Shown piece by piece: positions 33,193 through 42,771 of a stretch of DNA of 64,000 nucleotides. The stretch covers positions 30,920-94,919 of the forward strand of contig NZ_BNAO01000005.1 in assembly GCF_014653435.1 (NCBI RefSeq), given 5' to 3'. The stretch's first letter is position 1, and each line of letters begins with the position of its first letter. This stretch comes from Alishewanella longhuensis. Its GTDB lineage: Bacteria > Pseudomonadota > Gammaproteobacteria > Enterobacterales > Alteromonadaceae. The notes under the pieces are model-generated. The model ran no database searches. It saw only the letters and a list, made by a program, of their open reading frames with translations, and was not told where the DNA came from. The position numbers and the translations under genes were made by a program.

Positions 33193-34221
33193 TTAACGCT
33201 GATCCAGATTAATAAATCGGGCAAATTGGCCATCTTGTAACTGCAAAGCAGCGGCGAACGCTGGGCTTAATAACAACTCGCCGCTCGTTTCATCAAAGCT
33301 TGCTTGTTTACCAAAACTGGCTCTAAATTCTTTTAACTCCGTATTCGCCACCGCCAAAGTACTCTCGCCCAACACCTCAACAATTTTTACCGGCACTTTA
33401 CGGCTCGAAGCGACAGAGCGAATGTCAGTTAAGTTCGCTTCCACTGTAGGCCCGGCATCGAATAGATCGATATAGCCGCGATGCTTAAAACCCTCTTTCT
33501 CAAGCATTTTTAATGCAGGTTTGGTGTTTTCATGCACCTGCCCTATCACTTGCTGCGCCGCCGCCGGTAATAAGCCAACATAAATTGGATGGCGTGGCAT
33601 TAATTCGGCAATAAAGGATTTCTTACCAACGCCAATAAGCTTATCCGCTTCAGGAAATTCAATGGTCAAAAACAATTGCTGTAACCAGCCCCAGAATGGT
33701 GGCTCGCCACGATCATTCGTTGCGCCACGCATCTCGGCAATCACTTTTTCGGCAAAACGTTGCGGGTGTTCGGCCATAAATAAAAACCGCACTTTAGACA
33801 AGAAACGACCAGCATGGTTACGCCGATAGCTTTCGCGCAAAAATAAGGTGCAAATTTCTGAAGCGCCAGTGTAATCGTTACATAGTGTCAAGGTTTTTAA
33901 CTGATTAAGCACATTAAGCTCTGCGCTGTGATGAATAACAGTATTCTGCTGAAAGTGATACAAGGGGGTATGTAAACCTACCGCTGCTTCAATACCGGTG
34001 GTGCCAACAATTTCGCCATTGCTGGTGTCTTCCAGCACAAACAAATAACCTTGATCACCCGGAGACTCAATATCAGCGGCAAAACTGGCTTCCGCATGGT
34101 GAATTTTTTGCCATAACCTTTCATCATGTACCGGTAAAGAGGTAAAACCATGACCAGATTCAATAGCAATTTGTTTTAGAGCAGCAAAATCCGCTGCAGT
34201 AATTGGCCGGATTATTAACAT
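33193..34221 (-). CDS. astA: Arginine N-succinyltransferase
   Basis: 342 residues, the usual length. AstA transfers succinyl from succinyl-CoA to arginine, first step of the ammonia-producing AST pathway. Recognised by the start IIRPITAADFAALKQIA, the segment GTTGIEAAVGLHTPLYHF and EPPFWGWLQQLF. The gene is followed by DUF1338 and not by astD or astB, so the pathway is split in this genome. It is divergent from an Lrp/AsnC regulator with a 17-bp palindrome in the gap 26 nt upstream of the start. Confidence 0.93.
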   Translation of the reverse strand: MLIIRPITAADFAALKQIAIESGHGFTSLPVHDERLWQKIHHAEASFAADIESPGDQGYLFVLEDTSNGEIVGTTGIEAAVGLHTPLYHFQQNTVIHHSAELNVLNQLKTLTLCNDYTGASEICTLFLRESYRRNHAGRFLSKVRFLFMAEHPQRFAEKVIAEMRGATNDRGEPPFWGWLQQLFLTIEFPEADKLIGVGKKSFIAELMPRHPIYVGLLPAAAQQVIGQVHENTKPALKMLEKEGFKHRGYIDLFDAGPTVEANLTDIRSVASSRKVPVKIVEVLGESTLAVANTELKEFRASFGKQASFDETSGELLLSPAFAAALQLQDGQFARFINLDQR

Positions 34222-34246
34222 ATCACAGAGTCTCGTCTAATCTAGA

Positions 34247-34263
34247 TAAGTGGTAACCACTTA
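34247..34263. promoter_or_regulatory. Palindromic operator candidate between astA and the Lrp-type gene
   Basis: TAAGTGGT-A-ACCACTTA is an 8-1-8 perfect inverted repeat in the 140-nt divergent gap. Its symmetry and position fit a binding site of the adjacent Lrp/AsnC regulator; it does not look like an ArgR box. Confidence 0.5.
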
Positions 34264-34361
34264 ATTGAGCGTCATTATATTAGCCAAAGAAGTCAAATTG
34301 CAGTATCATTTTGCACAATTTACAAAGCTAATAATTCAAATTGATAAGCAAGGTGAGCAAA

Positions 34362-34799
34362 ATGCTAAGTAAGGAAGATGAAAAACTATTAGCGCTGTTA
34401 CAGCGGGATGGTCGCGCCAGTATTTCCGACCTGGCCCGGGCGTTGTCGCTATCCAGAGCAACCATTCAAAGCCGCCTACAAAAACTACAGGATACTGGCG
34501 TAATCAAAGGTTATACCCTGGAATTAGGCGAAAGCTATCTGGCGAATTTAGTATCAGCACATGTTAGTATTAAAGTTAAGCAAAAGCTCACGGCGCGCAC
34601 TAACACCGAGCTTAGGCAGATGTCACAAATTTCCGCGCTTTATGCCATCAGTGGTGAATATGATCTCATTGCCATAGTGCAGGCACAAAGCACCGAGCAA
34701 CTAAGCCATTTGCTAGATGATATCGGTAATCTGGAAGGCGTTGAGCGCACCACCTCATCGGTGATTTTAGAAACCAAGTTCAAACGTCATAGTTTTTAA
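34362..34799 (+). CDS. Lrp/AsnC-family transcriptional regulator
   Basis: 145 residues: an N-terminal helix-turn-helix (about 4-52; LQRDGRASISDLARALSLSRATIQSRLQKL) and a C-terminal RAM effector domain (about 65-140). A TTG start at 34341 is possible, but AGGTGAG lies correctly before the ATG at 34362. Members bind amino acids and control their metabolism. Being divergent from astA, it is a good candidate regulator of arginine catabolism and of itself (inference). Confidence 0.88.
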   Translation: MLSKEDEKLLALLQRDGRASISDLARALSLSRATIQSRLQKLQDTGVIKGYTLELGESYLANLVSAHVSIKVKQKLTARTNTELRQMSQISALYAISGEYDLIAIVQAQSTEQLSHLLDDIGNLEGVERTTSSVILETKFKRHSF

Positions 34800-34910
34800 G
34801 CCTTATAGCATCTGCGTCTGCTATATAACTAAATAGCCTTATCGAAGCGCTTGTAGTAACCATAGTGCATATTAAACTGGTGATATCAAAAGCTCATGGA
34901 GTTATCAGTT

Positions 34911-35912
34911 ATGCGTAAACTTTTATTTGTCACGGCAATGTTAGCTGGCAGCCTTATTAACACCTCGCTTGCAGCCAAGGAGTTGCTAAACAGCAGTTAC
35001 GATATTTCGCGCGAACTCTTTGCCGAAATTAACCCATTATTTGTCGCGCACTGGCAGCAGAAAACCGGCGAAACCTTAACCATCAATCAATCGCATGGTG
35101 GCTCTTCCCGTCAGGCCCAGGCCATTATTCAAGGCTTAAGAGCCGATGTAGTGACCTTTAACCAAAGCACCGATATCGATATTCTGCATCAGCGCGGCAA
35201 TTTGCTGCCAGAAAACTGGCGCGAGCGGCTAGCCAATAACAGTTCACCGTATTATTCCACCATGGCGTTTTTGGTGCGCAAAGGTAATCCGAAAAATATT
35301 CAGGATTGGAGTGATTTAACCAATGACGGTGTCTCCCTGGTATTCCCTAATCCAAAAACGTCCGGTAATGCCCGTTATACCTACCTGGGTGCCTATGGTG
35401 CCGCCAAGCAGCGTTTAGCTGACGACGCTGCCGCCCGCAGCTGGATGGTCGAGTTTTTAAAGCGCGTCGTGGTATTTGATACCGGAGGCCGCGGTGCCAC
35501 CACCTCTTTTGTGGAGCGTCAGCTCGGTGATGTACTTATTACCTTCGAGTCAGAAGTCAACAATATCATCAAGCAATACCCCGATTTGCAGTTAGAGCGG
35601 GTAGTACCAAAAACCAATATTCTCGCCGAGTTCCCAGTTACCTGGGTAGATCGCAATGTCACGCGTAACGGCACTGAGCAACAAGCTAAGGCTTATCTGG
35701 AGTTTTTATACAGTAAGCAAGCCCAACAAGTGTTAGCGAGCCATTATTATCGGGTACATCATGCTGAAGTGGTTGCCCAAACCACCGAGCAGTTTCCTGC
35801 CACGGCGCTATTTACCGTAGAAGAACAATTTGGTAGCTGGGATAAAGTGAATACAGAGCACTTTGCCAGTAATGCCGAACTGGATAAATTACTCGCCGAG
35901 GGTCGTCGTTAA
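34911..35912 (+). CDS. cysP: Thiosulfate/sulfate-binding protein CysP-like
   Basis: 333 residues with a signal peptide (about 21 residues ending LAA). The mature start [19 protein letters not shown] and the segment [19 protein letters not shown] resemble E. coli CysP, where Sbp has [25 protein letters not shown] and ETEGNILAEFP-like [14 protein letters not shown] are also shared with CysP. It therefore delivers thiosulfate and/or sulfate to an ABC permease. The ATG at 34911 is preferred over 34896 because GGAG at 34898 serves it. cysT and cysW follow directly. Confidence 0.88.
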   Translation: MRKLLFVTAMLAGSLINTSLAAKELLNSSYDISRELFAEINPLFVAHWQQKTGETLTINQSHGGSSRQAQAIIQGLRADVVTFNQSTDIDILHQRGNLLPENWRERLANNSSPYYSTMAFLVRKGNPKNIQDWSDLTNDGVSLVFPNPKTSGNARYTYLGAYGAAKQRLADDAAARSWMVEFLKRVVVFDTGGRGATTSFVERQLGDVLITFESEVNNIIKQYPDLQLERVVPKTNILAEFPVTWVDRNVTRNGTEQQAKAYLEFLYSKQAQQVLASHYYRVHHAEVVAQTTEQFPATALFTVEEQFGSWDKVNTEHFASNAELDKLLAEGRR

Positions 35913-35914
35913 GC

Positions 35915-36751
35915 ATGGCGCAAAACCGCAGTAAACGTGTACTGCCAGGCTTTGGGATTAGCCTTGGCAGTAGTCTATTTTTTATCGGTTTGGTTATTTT
36001 ACTGCCATTGACCGGCTTGGTCATGGAAACCGCTAAACTCACCTTACCCGAGTACTGGGCCATTATCAGCGATCCGCGGGTAGTGGCATCTTATAAAGTT
36101 ACCGCCTCTGCCGCCTTGGTCGCCAGTATTTTTAATTTGTTTTTTGGCTTATTGATGGCCTGGATTTTAACCCGCTATCGCTTCCCTGGCCGCTTATTGC
36201 TTGATGGGTTAATGGACTTACCCTTTGCTCTGCCCACTGCTGTAGCCGGTTTAACGCTAGCGGCCTTGTTTTCTACCCAAGGTTGGTATGGTCAATATCT
36301 TGCTTTGTGGGATATTAAAGTCTCTTATACCTGGCTTGGCATCGTCGTGGCTATGACCTTTACCAGTGTGCCCTTTGTAGTACGCACGGTACAACCGGTA
36401 CTGGAAGAGTTTGGTCCAGAATATGAAGAAGCCTCAGCGACCTTGGGAGCGACACCCTTTCAAACCTTTTACCGGGTTATCCTGCCGGAAATTAAACCGG
36501 CGTTATTAACGGGTACAGCCTTATCCTTTACCCGTAGCTTAGGCGAATTTGGCGCTGTTATTTTTATTGCCGGCAATTTGCCCTGGCAAACCGAAGTGAC
36601 CTCTTTAATGATTTTCATACGCTTACAAGAATTCGACTATGCCGCTGCTGCCGCTATTGCCAGTGTGGTATTGATCGCCTCTTTGATTTTATTGTTTTTA
36701 ATTAATGGTTTACAGCAACGCTATCAACATATTACCGGAGCCTTAAAATGA
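35915..36751 (+). CDS. cysT: Sulfate/thiosulfate ABC permease subunit CysT
   Basis: 278 residues with six membrane helices; the EAA loop that contacts the ATPase is YEEASATLGATPFQTFYRVILP near residue 165-185. It lies 2 nt after cysP and overlaps cysW by 4 nt. It forms a heterodimeric channel with CysW. A diverged copy of the gene lies at 49686-50510. Confidence 0.93.
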   Translation: MAQNRSKRVLPGFGISLGSSLFFIGLVILLPLTGLVMETAKLTLPEYWAIISDPRVVASYKVTASAALVASIFNLFFGLLMAWILTRYRFPGRLLLDGLMDLPFALPTAVAGLTLAALFSTQGWYGQYLALWDIKVSYTWLGIVVAMTFTSVPFVVRTVQPVLEEFGPEYEEASATLGATPFQTFYRVILPEIKPALLTGTALSFTRSLGEFGAVIFIAGNLPWQTEVTSLMIFIRLQEFDYAAAAAIASVVLIASLILLFLINGLQQRYQHITGALK

Positions 36752-37563
36752 GTGTCTCAGCCTCAAGCAAGGTGCGTTGGCTGTTAATCGGCACGGGCGT
36801 TTCACTCAGCGTGCTGCTTTTATTAACACCACTTGTGCTAATTTTTATTGCCGCTTTCTCTGCCGGCATCGGTGGTATTATTCAAAATCTTAGCGATGCC
36901 GATATGCTGCATGCTATTGGTTTAACCCTATTAATCGCCGGATTAACCGTACCGATAAACCTGATATTCGGCACCTTAATCGCCTGGTGCGTCACCCGCT
37001 TTACCTTTCCGGGCCGCCGTTTGTTACTTACGCTGATAGACATTCCTTTTGCGGTATCGCCAGTAGTTGCAGGTTTACTGTACTTACTGCTCTATGGTAG
37101 CAATGGTCCCTTTGCTCATTGGCTGGATGCGGCTGATGTGCAATTGATGTTTGCCTGGCCTGGCTTGGTATTGGTCACCATCTTTGTCTCCTGCCCCTTT
37201 GTGGTAAAAGAGCTGGTCCCGCTTATGTCAACACTGGGCACCGAACAAGAAGAAGCCGCCGTGTTACTGGGGGCCAGTGGCTGGCAGGTATTCTGGCAAA
37301 TTACCCTACCGAATATTCGCTGGGCCTTGCTATATGGCGTAATTTTAACCAATGCTAGGGCAGTAGGTGAATTTGGGGCCGTATCGGTGGTATCTGGTAC
37401 CATTCGCGGCCAAACCAATACTTTACCGCTACATATTGAATTATTGCAGCAAGATTATAATGCTACCGGTGCCTTTATCGCCGCGGCACTATTGACCTTA
37501 ATGGCCATTGCCACTTTGGTGGTAAAAGCGGTGCTGCAATGGCAGTTGCATAAAACAGACTAA
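36748..37563 (+). CDS. cysW: Sulfate/thiosulfate ABC permease subunit CysW
   Basis: 271 residues, six membrane helices, EAA loop EQEEAAVLLGASGWQVFWQITLP. The start overlaps cysT (ATGA). Unlike most cys loci no cysA ATPase gene follows; the next gene is an SLC13 permease behind a terminator. The ATPase is presumably the CysA encoded at 47732-48796. Confidence 0.93.
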   Translation: MSVSASSKVRWLLIGTGVSLSVLLLLTPLVLIFIAAFSAGIGGIIQNLSDADMLHAIGLTLLIAGLTVPINLIFGTLIAWCVTRFTFPGRRLLLTLIDIPFAVSPVVAGLLYLLLYGSNGPFAHWLDAADVQLMFAWPGLVLVTIFVSCPFVVKELVPLMSTLGTEQEEAAVLLGASGWQVFWQITLPNIRWALLYGVILTNARAVGEFGAVSVVSGTIRGQTNTLPLHIELLQQDYNATGAFIAAALLTLMAIATLVVKAVLQWQLHKTD

Positions 37564-37571
37564 CAACAGCA

Positions 37572-37597
37572 AGCCTTCATAAGGCTGTATTCTTTTT
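37572..37597 (+). terminator. Probable terminator of cysPTW
   Basis: A short stem AGCCTT/AAGGCT (37572-37577 with 37581-37586) with a 3-nt loop, followed by GTATTCTTTTT, 9 nt after the cysW stop. Confidence 0.5.
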
Positions 37598-37657
37598 GGC
37601 GGAAGCATTACACTGAATAACAGTAACTTAGTATAGCCTGGCCAAGGATTTCAGCTT

Positions 37658-39487
37658 ATGTCTGACGAATTATGGATAGTACTGGCATTACTGCTTGGCG
37701 CTTTAATCTGTTTTGTAATGAATAAACCACGCTCGGATGTGGTTGCCCTGACATTGCTCATTCTCTTCCCGTTAACAGGCATCTTATCGGTCAGCGATAG
37801 CCTGGCCGGTTTTAGTAATCCTACGGTGATTCTGATTGCGGCCTTATTCGTCGTGGGCGATGCTCTGGTTCGTACCGGTATTGTTTATCGCTTGGGCGAC
37901 TGGCTGGTGAAAACCTCGGGCAGCAGTGAGATCCGCTTACTCGTGTTGCTGATGAGCAGCGTAGCCTTGCTTAGCTCAGTAATGAGCTCTACCGGCGTGG
38001 TTGCGGTCTTTATCCCGGTGGTATTAAGTGTCGCCGCCCGCCTTAAGATCCCACCCGGGCGCTTGATGATGCCACTGGCTTTTGCGGCACTGATTGGCGG
38101 TATGTTAACGCTAGTGGCCACCCCGCCTAATATGGTAGTAAACAGTGAACTGATGCAAAGCAGCCATTCGGGCTTTAATTTTTTTAGTTTTACCCCTATC
38201 GGCCTGACGATACTTTTAGTTGGCATCGGCTATATGTTGCTGCTTCGCCATTGGTTAGTGCCCACAGCAAGCAATGATAGCCCTTTGCTGCAACGCCTAA
38301 CGCTGACAGACTTAGCCAAAGCTTACTGCTTGACCGAGCGCGAAGTCAGGCTGAAGGTGGCTGGTCATTCCCCCCTGCTTAATCAGCCACTCAATGCGCT
38401 GGCGCTGCGCTCTGAATATGGTATCAATGTGGTTGCGGTGGAGCGGCCACAAAAATTTCGCACTTTACTGCTGGTGGCAACGGGACAAACAGTGATTCAA
38501 CGCGGTGATATTTTATTAGTCGACTTAGCCGATCCTCAAATGAGTGTCATGCAAGCTGCGGCCATTCTGGGTTTAGAGCCTTTGCCACTCACCAGCTCCT
38601 ATTTTAGCCTGCATGCCCACGAACTTGGCTTAGCCGAAGTGGCCTTTCCACCGGAATCGTCATTACCGGGTAAAAGTATTCAGCAGCTCGCTTTTCGCAG
38701 CCGCTACCGGCTGAACGTGCTGGGGATCCGGCGCAATGGTAAAGCCTTAAACCAAGTGTTGGTCGAGGAAAGGCTACAAACCACAGACACCATCTTGGTT
38801 GCTGGTACTTGGCAAGATATTCAGCAGTTACACCGGCAAAACCGCGATTTTTTAGTGTTAAGTGTGCCGGCAGAAATGGACGAAATGACACCCGCAGCAA
38901 AAAAGGCGCCACATGCGCTGGTCTGTTTGGCGCTAATGGTCGTGTTAATGGTCAGCAATCTGGTTCCGGCGGTGGTTGCTGTGTTGATAACCTGTTTGTT
39001 GTTAGGCGCTTGCCGCTGTATTGATTTAGCCAGTGCCTATAAAGCCATTAGCTGGCCCAGTATACTGCTGATTGTTGGTATGCTGCCCTTTGCACAGGCG
39101 CTGCAACAAACCGGCGGCATCGACTTACTGGTCAGTCAATGGCTGGCGCTGATGGGGAACGCCAGTTATCATGCCATACTGGCGGCGGTCTTTATGCTAA
39201 CGACTCTGCTGAGCTTATTTATCTCCAACACCGCTACTGCCGTATTGATGGCACCGGTCGCGATTTCGCTGGCCAGCGCCTTTAATGCCTCACCCTATCC
39301 TTTTGCTATGATGGTGGCGCTGGGTGCCTCTGCGGCCTTTATGACGCCAGTCGCCTCCCCCGTTAACACCCTGGTATTAGGGCCTGGTCAGTATAAATTT
39401 AGTGATTTTTTAAAAATCGGCACGCCCTTTACCTTTTTGGTATTGTTAATTAGCGTTATACTCGTACCTTGGTTATTCGCGCTGTAA
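37658..39487 (+). CDS. SLC13/DASS-family anion permease with two TrkA_C domains
   Basis: 609 residues: membrane helices at the N- and C-terminal thirds flank two soluble TrkA_C (RCK_C) domains (about 205-295 and 300-385; SPLLNQPLNALALRSEYGINVVAV and SSLPGKSIQQLAFRSRYRLNVLGI). The SNTATAVLMAPVA segment is the SLC13 substrate-site motif SNT. Members with this layout include algal SAC1-type proteins and bacterial sulfate or other anion carriers. The place next to cysPTW suggests sulfate, but this is inference. Confidence 0.85.
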   Translation: MSDELWIVLALLLGALICFVMNKPRSDVVALTLLILFPLTGILSVSDSLAGFSNPTVILIAALFVVGDALVRTGIVYRLGDWLVKTSGSSEIRLLVLLMSSVALLSSVMSSTGVVAVFIPVVLSVAARLKIPPGRLMMPLAFAALIGGMLTLVATPPNMVVNSELMQSSHSGFNFFSFTPIGLTILLVGIGYMLLLRHWLVPTASNDSPLLQRLTLTDLAKAYCLTEREVRLKVAGHSPLLNQPLNALALRSEYGINVVAVERPQKFRTLLLVATGQTVIQRGDILLVDLADPQMSVMQAAAILGLEPLPLTSSYFSLHAHELGLAEVAFPPESSLPGKSIQQLAFRSRYRLNVLGIRRNGKALNQVLVEERLQTTDTILVAGTWQDIQQLHRQNRDFLVLSVPAEMDEMTPAAKKAPHALVCLALMVVLMVSNLVPAVVAVLITCLLLGACRCIDLASAYKAISWPSILLIVGMLPFAQALQQTGGIDLLVSQWLALMGNASYHAILAAVFMLTTLLSLFISNTATAVLMAPVAISLASAFNASPYPFAMMVALGASAAFMTPVASPVNTLVLGPGQYKFSDFLKIGTPFTFLVLLISVILVPWLFAL

Positions 39488-39520
39488 CCCAGCTAAACTA
39501 GCTGTTTTTTAAGGAGAAAA

Positions 39521-42421
39521 ATGCTGCTACTGTTACTGATTATCCTGCCCTTTTTCGGTGCCATGGCCGCGGCCTGTATGCCAGCACACGCCCGCAACCG
39601 CGAAGCTTGGTTTGCCGCAGCGATCGCCCTAATGGGCTTAGTGATAACACTATCGCAATATGAGGTAATCAGTGAAGGCACAGTATTAAGGTACGAATTA
39701 GCCTGGCTTGCCAGCTTTGATCTTAATCTGGTGTTTCGTATGGATGGCCTGGCCTGGCTCTTTACCGTACTGATCCAGGGGATCTGCCTATTGGTAGTGC
39801 TGTATGCCCGCTATTATATGTCGCCAAAAGATCCGGTGCCGCGCTTTTTTGCCTTTCTATTGGCTTTTATGGGGGCGATGCAAGGGGTGGTGCTGTCCGG
39901 TAACCTCATTCAATTAGTGATGTTTTGGGAGCTTACCAGCCTGACCTCTTTTTTACTGATTGGCTATTGGCATCACCGACCCGATGCGCGGCGCGGTGCC
40001 CGGATGGCCTTTACGGTAACCGCTATTGGTGGCCTCTGTTTACTGGCTGGCGTGCTGTTACTTGGCCATATTGCTGGCAGTTATGATCTGGATAAGGTGT
40101 TGGTAGCCGGCGATATTATCCGTGCTCATCCCTGGTACTTACCTACGCTGGTATTAATTGCCCTGGGTGCGCTGACCAAAAGCGCGCAATTCCCATTTCA
40201 TTTTTGGCTACCCCATGCCATGGCAGCCCCTACACCGGTATCCGCTTACCTGCACTCAGCTACCATGGTCAAAGCTGGCATCTTCTTATTAATGCGGCTT
40301 TGGCCAGTATTAGCAGGCACACCGGAGTGGACCTGGATTATTGGCACTGCCGGCGTTTGCACCATGTTAATTGGCGCCTTTTTAGCCATTTTTCAGCATG
40401 ACTTAAAAGGGCTGTTAGCCTACTCCACCATTAGCCACCTGGGGTTAATTACCTGTCTACTCGGTATTGGTACCCCCCTGGCAATGGTCGCCGCAATTTT
40501 CCACACCCTAAACCATGCCACCTTTAAAGCCTCACTTTTTATGGCAGTGGGTATTATTGATCATGAAACCGGTACTCGCGATATGCGCACCCTTAGTGGT
40601 TTGCGCCGGGTATTGCCTTATACCGCCACGCTAGCCGTTGTTGCCAGCGCCGCGATGGCTGGGGTGCCGCTGTTAAACGGCTTTTTATCCAAAGAAATGT
40701 TTTTTGCCGAAGCGCTGTTAGTGGGCTCAGCCTCCAATTGGTGGATGTCGGCTGCAGCAGTATTAATGGGCATTTTTGGTGTCGCCTATTCACTGCGTTT
40801 TATTCAGGTATTTTTTGGCCTCCTGCAAAGCGGTGACAACCCTACACCGCACGAGCCACCGCGTTGGATGCGCTTTCCGGTCGAGCTGCTGGTGCTGTGC
40901 TGTTTAATTGTCGGTATCTTGCCAGAACTCAGTATTGGTGTGATGTTAGATGCTGCCGCCCAATCGGTATTGGGCGAAGCCTTGCCAGAATACAGCCTGG
41001 CAATTTGGCATGGTGTTAATCTGCCGCTGATTATGAGCATGCTGGCTTTTGTCGGTGGTGTGCTGTTTTATCTTTGGTTAAAGCTGCGCTGTAATTTACA
41101 ACAACGTGACAAAGTACCGCTGCTGCATCATCTGAATGGAAAAGAAGCCTACGAAACCACTATGCTTTTGCTGGCCGCAGGCGCTGCCAGACTAGAAAGG
41201 CTGTTTGGCACTCGCCGTCTGCAGCCGCAATTGCTGCTTATTGTGCTTTGTGGCCTTGCTGCCTGTGTGCCCCTGTGGTGGCTATTACCTCAAGTATCTA
41301 CAAGCCTTAGCCTTAGTAACATCAGTTGGCCCTTTGCCATGCTCTGGCTGGTCGGCTCTGCCTGTGCCATCACCGCCGCCTGGCAGGCAAAATTCCATCG
41401 CTTGGCCGCGCTGATTCTGGTCGGTGGCACCGGTATTATCACCAGCTTAACCTTTATGTGGCTGTCAGCGCCCGATTTAGCGCTAACCCAACTGATGGTA
41501 GAAACGGTTACCGCCATTTTATTATTATTAGGTTTACGTTGGTTACCGGCGCGGATCAGTGCAGATAAGCTTAATCTGGTCGCCAGTAATACCGATAAAC
41601 TGCGCCGGGTGCGCGATCTCATTATTGCTATTGGTGCAGGTGCCATATTAGCTTTAGTGAGCTATATCATTCTCATTCAACCAGATAACCAAACGATCAG
41701 CTTGTTCTTTCTAGAAAAATCCTTACCTGAAGGGGGCGGCAGTAATGTGGTGAATGTGCTGCTAGTCGATTTCCGTAACCTGGATACGCTGGGTGAAATT
41801 ACCGTGTTAAGCATTGTAGCCCTTACCGTTTATGCGCTGTTACGGCGCTTTCGACCGGCAGTGGAAAGTATGAAAATGCCGCCGCAGCAACGTAATCCCA
41901 TCGATCCTGCTGTCAATCAGTTACCCGGTGAGCAGGCTACCACGGGTTATTTACAGGTACCTGCGGTGTATTTACGTTTACTGTTACCCATCATCAGTGT
42001 AGTGGCGGTGTATTTCTTTATGCGCGGTCACAATCTGCCCGGTGGCGGCTTTATTGCCGGCCTGGTGTTCTCGGTGGGGCTAATTATTCAATATATGCTG
42101 GCAGGCACTGCCTGGGTTGAAGCACGGTTAAAAATGCAGCCACACCGTTGGATCAGTTTTGGCCTGGCGCTAGCTGCCGTCACCGGTATGGGGGCCTGGG
42201 CCTTTGGCTATCCGTTTTTAACCACCCACACCGCCCATATTACGTTGCCTTTCTTCGGTGAGCTGCATCTACCCAGTGCCTTTTTATTCGATTTGGGCGT
42301 ATTTGCTGTGGTAGTAGGCACCACTATGTTGATCTTAATTGCCTTAGCGCACCAGGCAGTGCGCAGCCACCGGATCCCAGGGCAAAGCAATGAATATCGG
42401 GCACAACAGGAGACTCGCTAA
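39521..42421 (+). CDS. mrpA: Mrp Na+/H+ antiporter subunit A fused to subunit B
   Basis: 966 residues. The first 450 resemble NuoL/ND5 (HFWLPHAMAAPTPVSAYLHSATMVKAG, with the lysine of the antiporter fold). A connecting region follows, and the last 200 residues are an MnhB domain (HNLPGGGFIAGLVFSVGLIIQYMLAG). This A-B fusion is the usual form in proteobacteria, so no separate mrpB is expected. The Mrp complex exports Na+ in exchange for H+ and supports growth at alkaline pH and high salt. All six genes overlap or touch, ending at 45509. Confidence 0.93.
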   Translation: MLLLLLIILPFFGAMAAACMPAHARNREAWFAAAIALMGLVITLSQYEVISEGTVLRYELAWLASFDLNLVFRMDGLAWLFTVLIQGICLLVVLYARYYMSPKDPVPRFFAFLLAFMGAMQGVVLSGNLIQLVMFWELTSLTSFLLIGYWHHRPDARRGARMAFTVTAIGGLCLLAGVLLLGHIAGSYDLDKVLVAGDIIRAHPWYLPTLVLIALGALTKSAQFPFHFWLPHAMAAPTPVSAYLHSATMVKAGIFLLMRLWPVLAGTPEWTWIIGTAGVCTMLIGAFLAIFQHDLKGLLAYSTISHLGLITCLLGIGTPLAMVAAIFHTLNHATFKASLFMAVGIIDHETGTRDMRTLSGLRRVLPYTATLAVVASAAMAGVPLLNGFLSKEMFFAEALLVGSASNWWMSAAAVLMGIFGVAYSLRFIQVFFGLLQSGDNPTPHEPPRWMRFPVELLVLCCLIVGILPELSIGVMLDAAAQSVLGEALPEYSLAIWHGVNLPLIMSMLAFVGGVLFYLWLKLRCNLQQRDKVPLLHHLNGKEAYETTMLLLAAGAARLERLFGTRRLQPQLLLIVLCGLAACVPLWWLLPQVSTSLSLSNISWPFAMLWLVGSACAITAAWQAKFHRLAALILVGGTGIITSLTFMWLSAPDLALTQLMVETVTAILLLLGLRWLPARISADKLNLVASNTDKLRRVRDLIIAIGAGAILALVSYIILIQPDNQTISLFFLEKSLPEGGGSNVVNVLLVDFRNLDTLGEITVLSIVALTVYALLRRFRPAVESMKMPPQQRNPIDPAVNQLPGEQATTGYLQVPAVYLRLLLPIISVVAVYFFMRGHNLPGGGFIAGLVFSVGLIIQYMLAGTAWVEARLKMQPHRWISFGLALAAVTGMGAWAFGYPFLTTHTAHITLPFFGELHLPSAFLFDLGVFAVVVGTTMLILIALAHQAVRSHRIPGQSNEYRAQQETR

Positions 42422-42771
42422 TGGAACTGATACTGGCACTGGCCATTGGTGTGCTTTTCTCATCAGGTATCTGGCTTATTCTGCGTCCGCGTAGCTTTCA
42501 GGTGATTACCGGCTTTATGTTGCTCTCTTATGCGGTAAATTTGTTTATCTTTATCACCGGTAAAATCCACATTAACAAAGCCCCGCTAACCCTGGACGGC
42601 GTGCCCGTCGATCCTACGCGCTATGCCGATCCGCTACCACAAGGTTTGGTGTTAACAGCCATAGTGATAGGTTTTGCCACCACAGCACTGTATTTGGTTG
42701 TGCTACTGGGTTCTCGAGGTTTAACCGGTACCGACCATGTCGACGGTAAAGAGCGGGACCACGACGAATGA
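42421..42771 (+). CDS. mrpC: Mrp antiporter subunit C
   Basis: 116 residues with three membrane helices, homologous to NuoK. The DPLPQGLVLTAIVIGFATTAL segment is the subunit's signature and holds the membrane-facing acidic/proton path. The start overlaps the mrpA stop by one base (TAATG) and the end overlaps mrpD by 4 nt. Confidence 0.93.
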   Translation: MELILALAIGVLFSSGIWLILRPRSFQVITGFMLLSYAVNLFIFITGKIHINKAPLTLDGVPVDPTRYADPLPQGLVLTAIVIGFATTALYLVVLLGSRGLTGTDHVDGKERDHDE

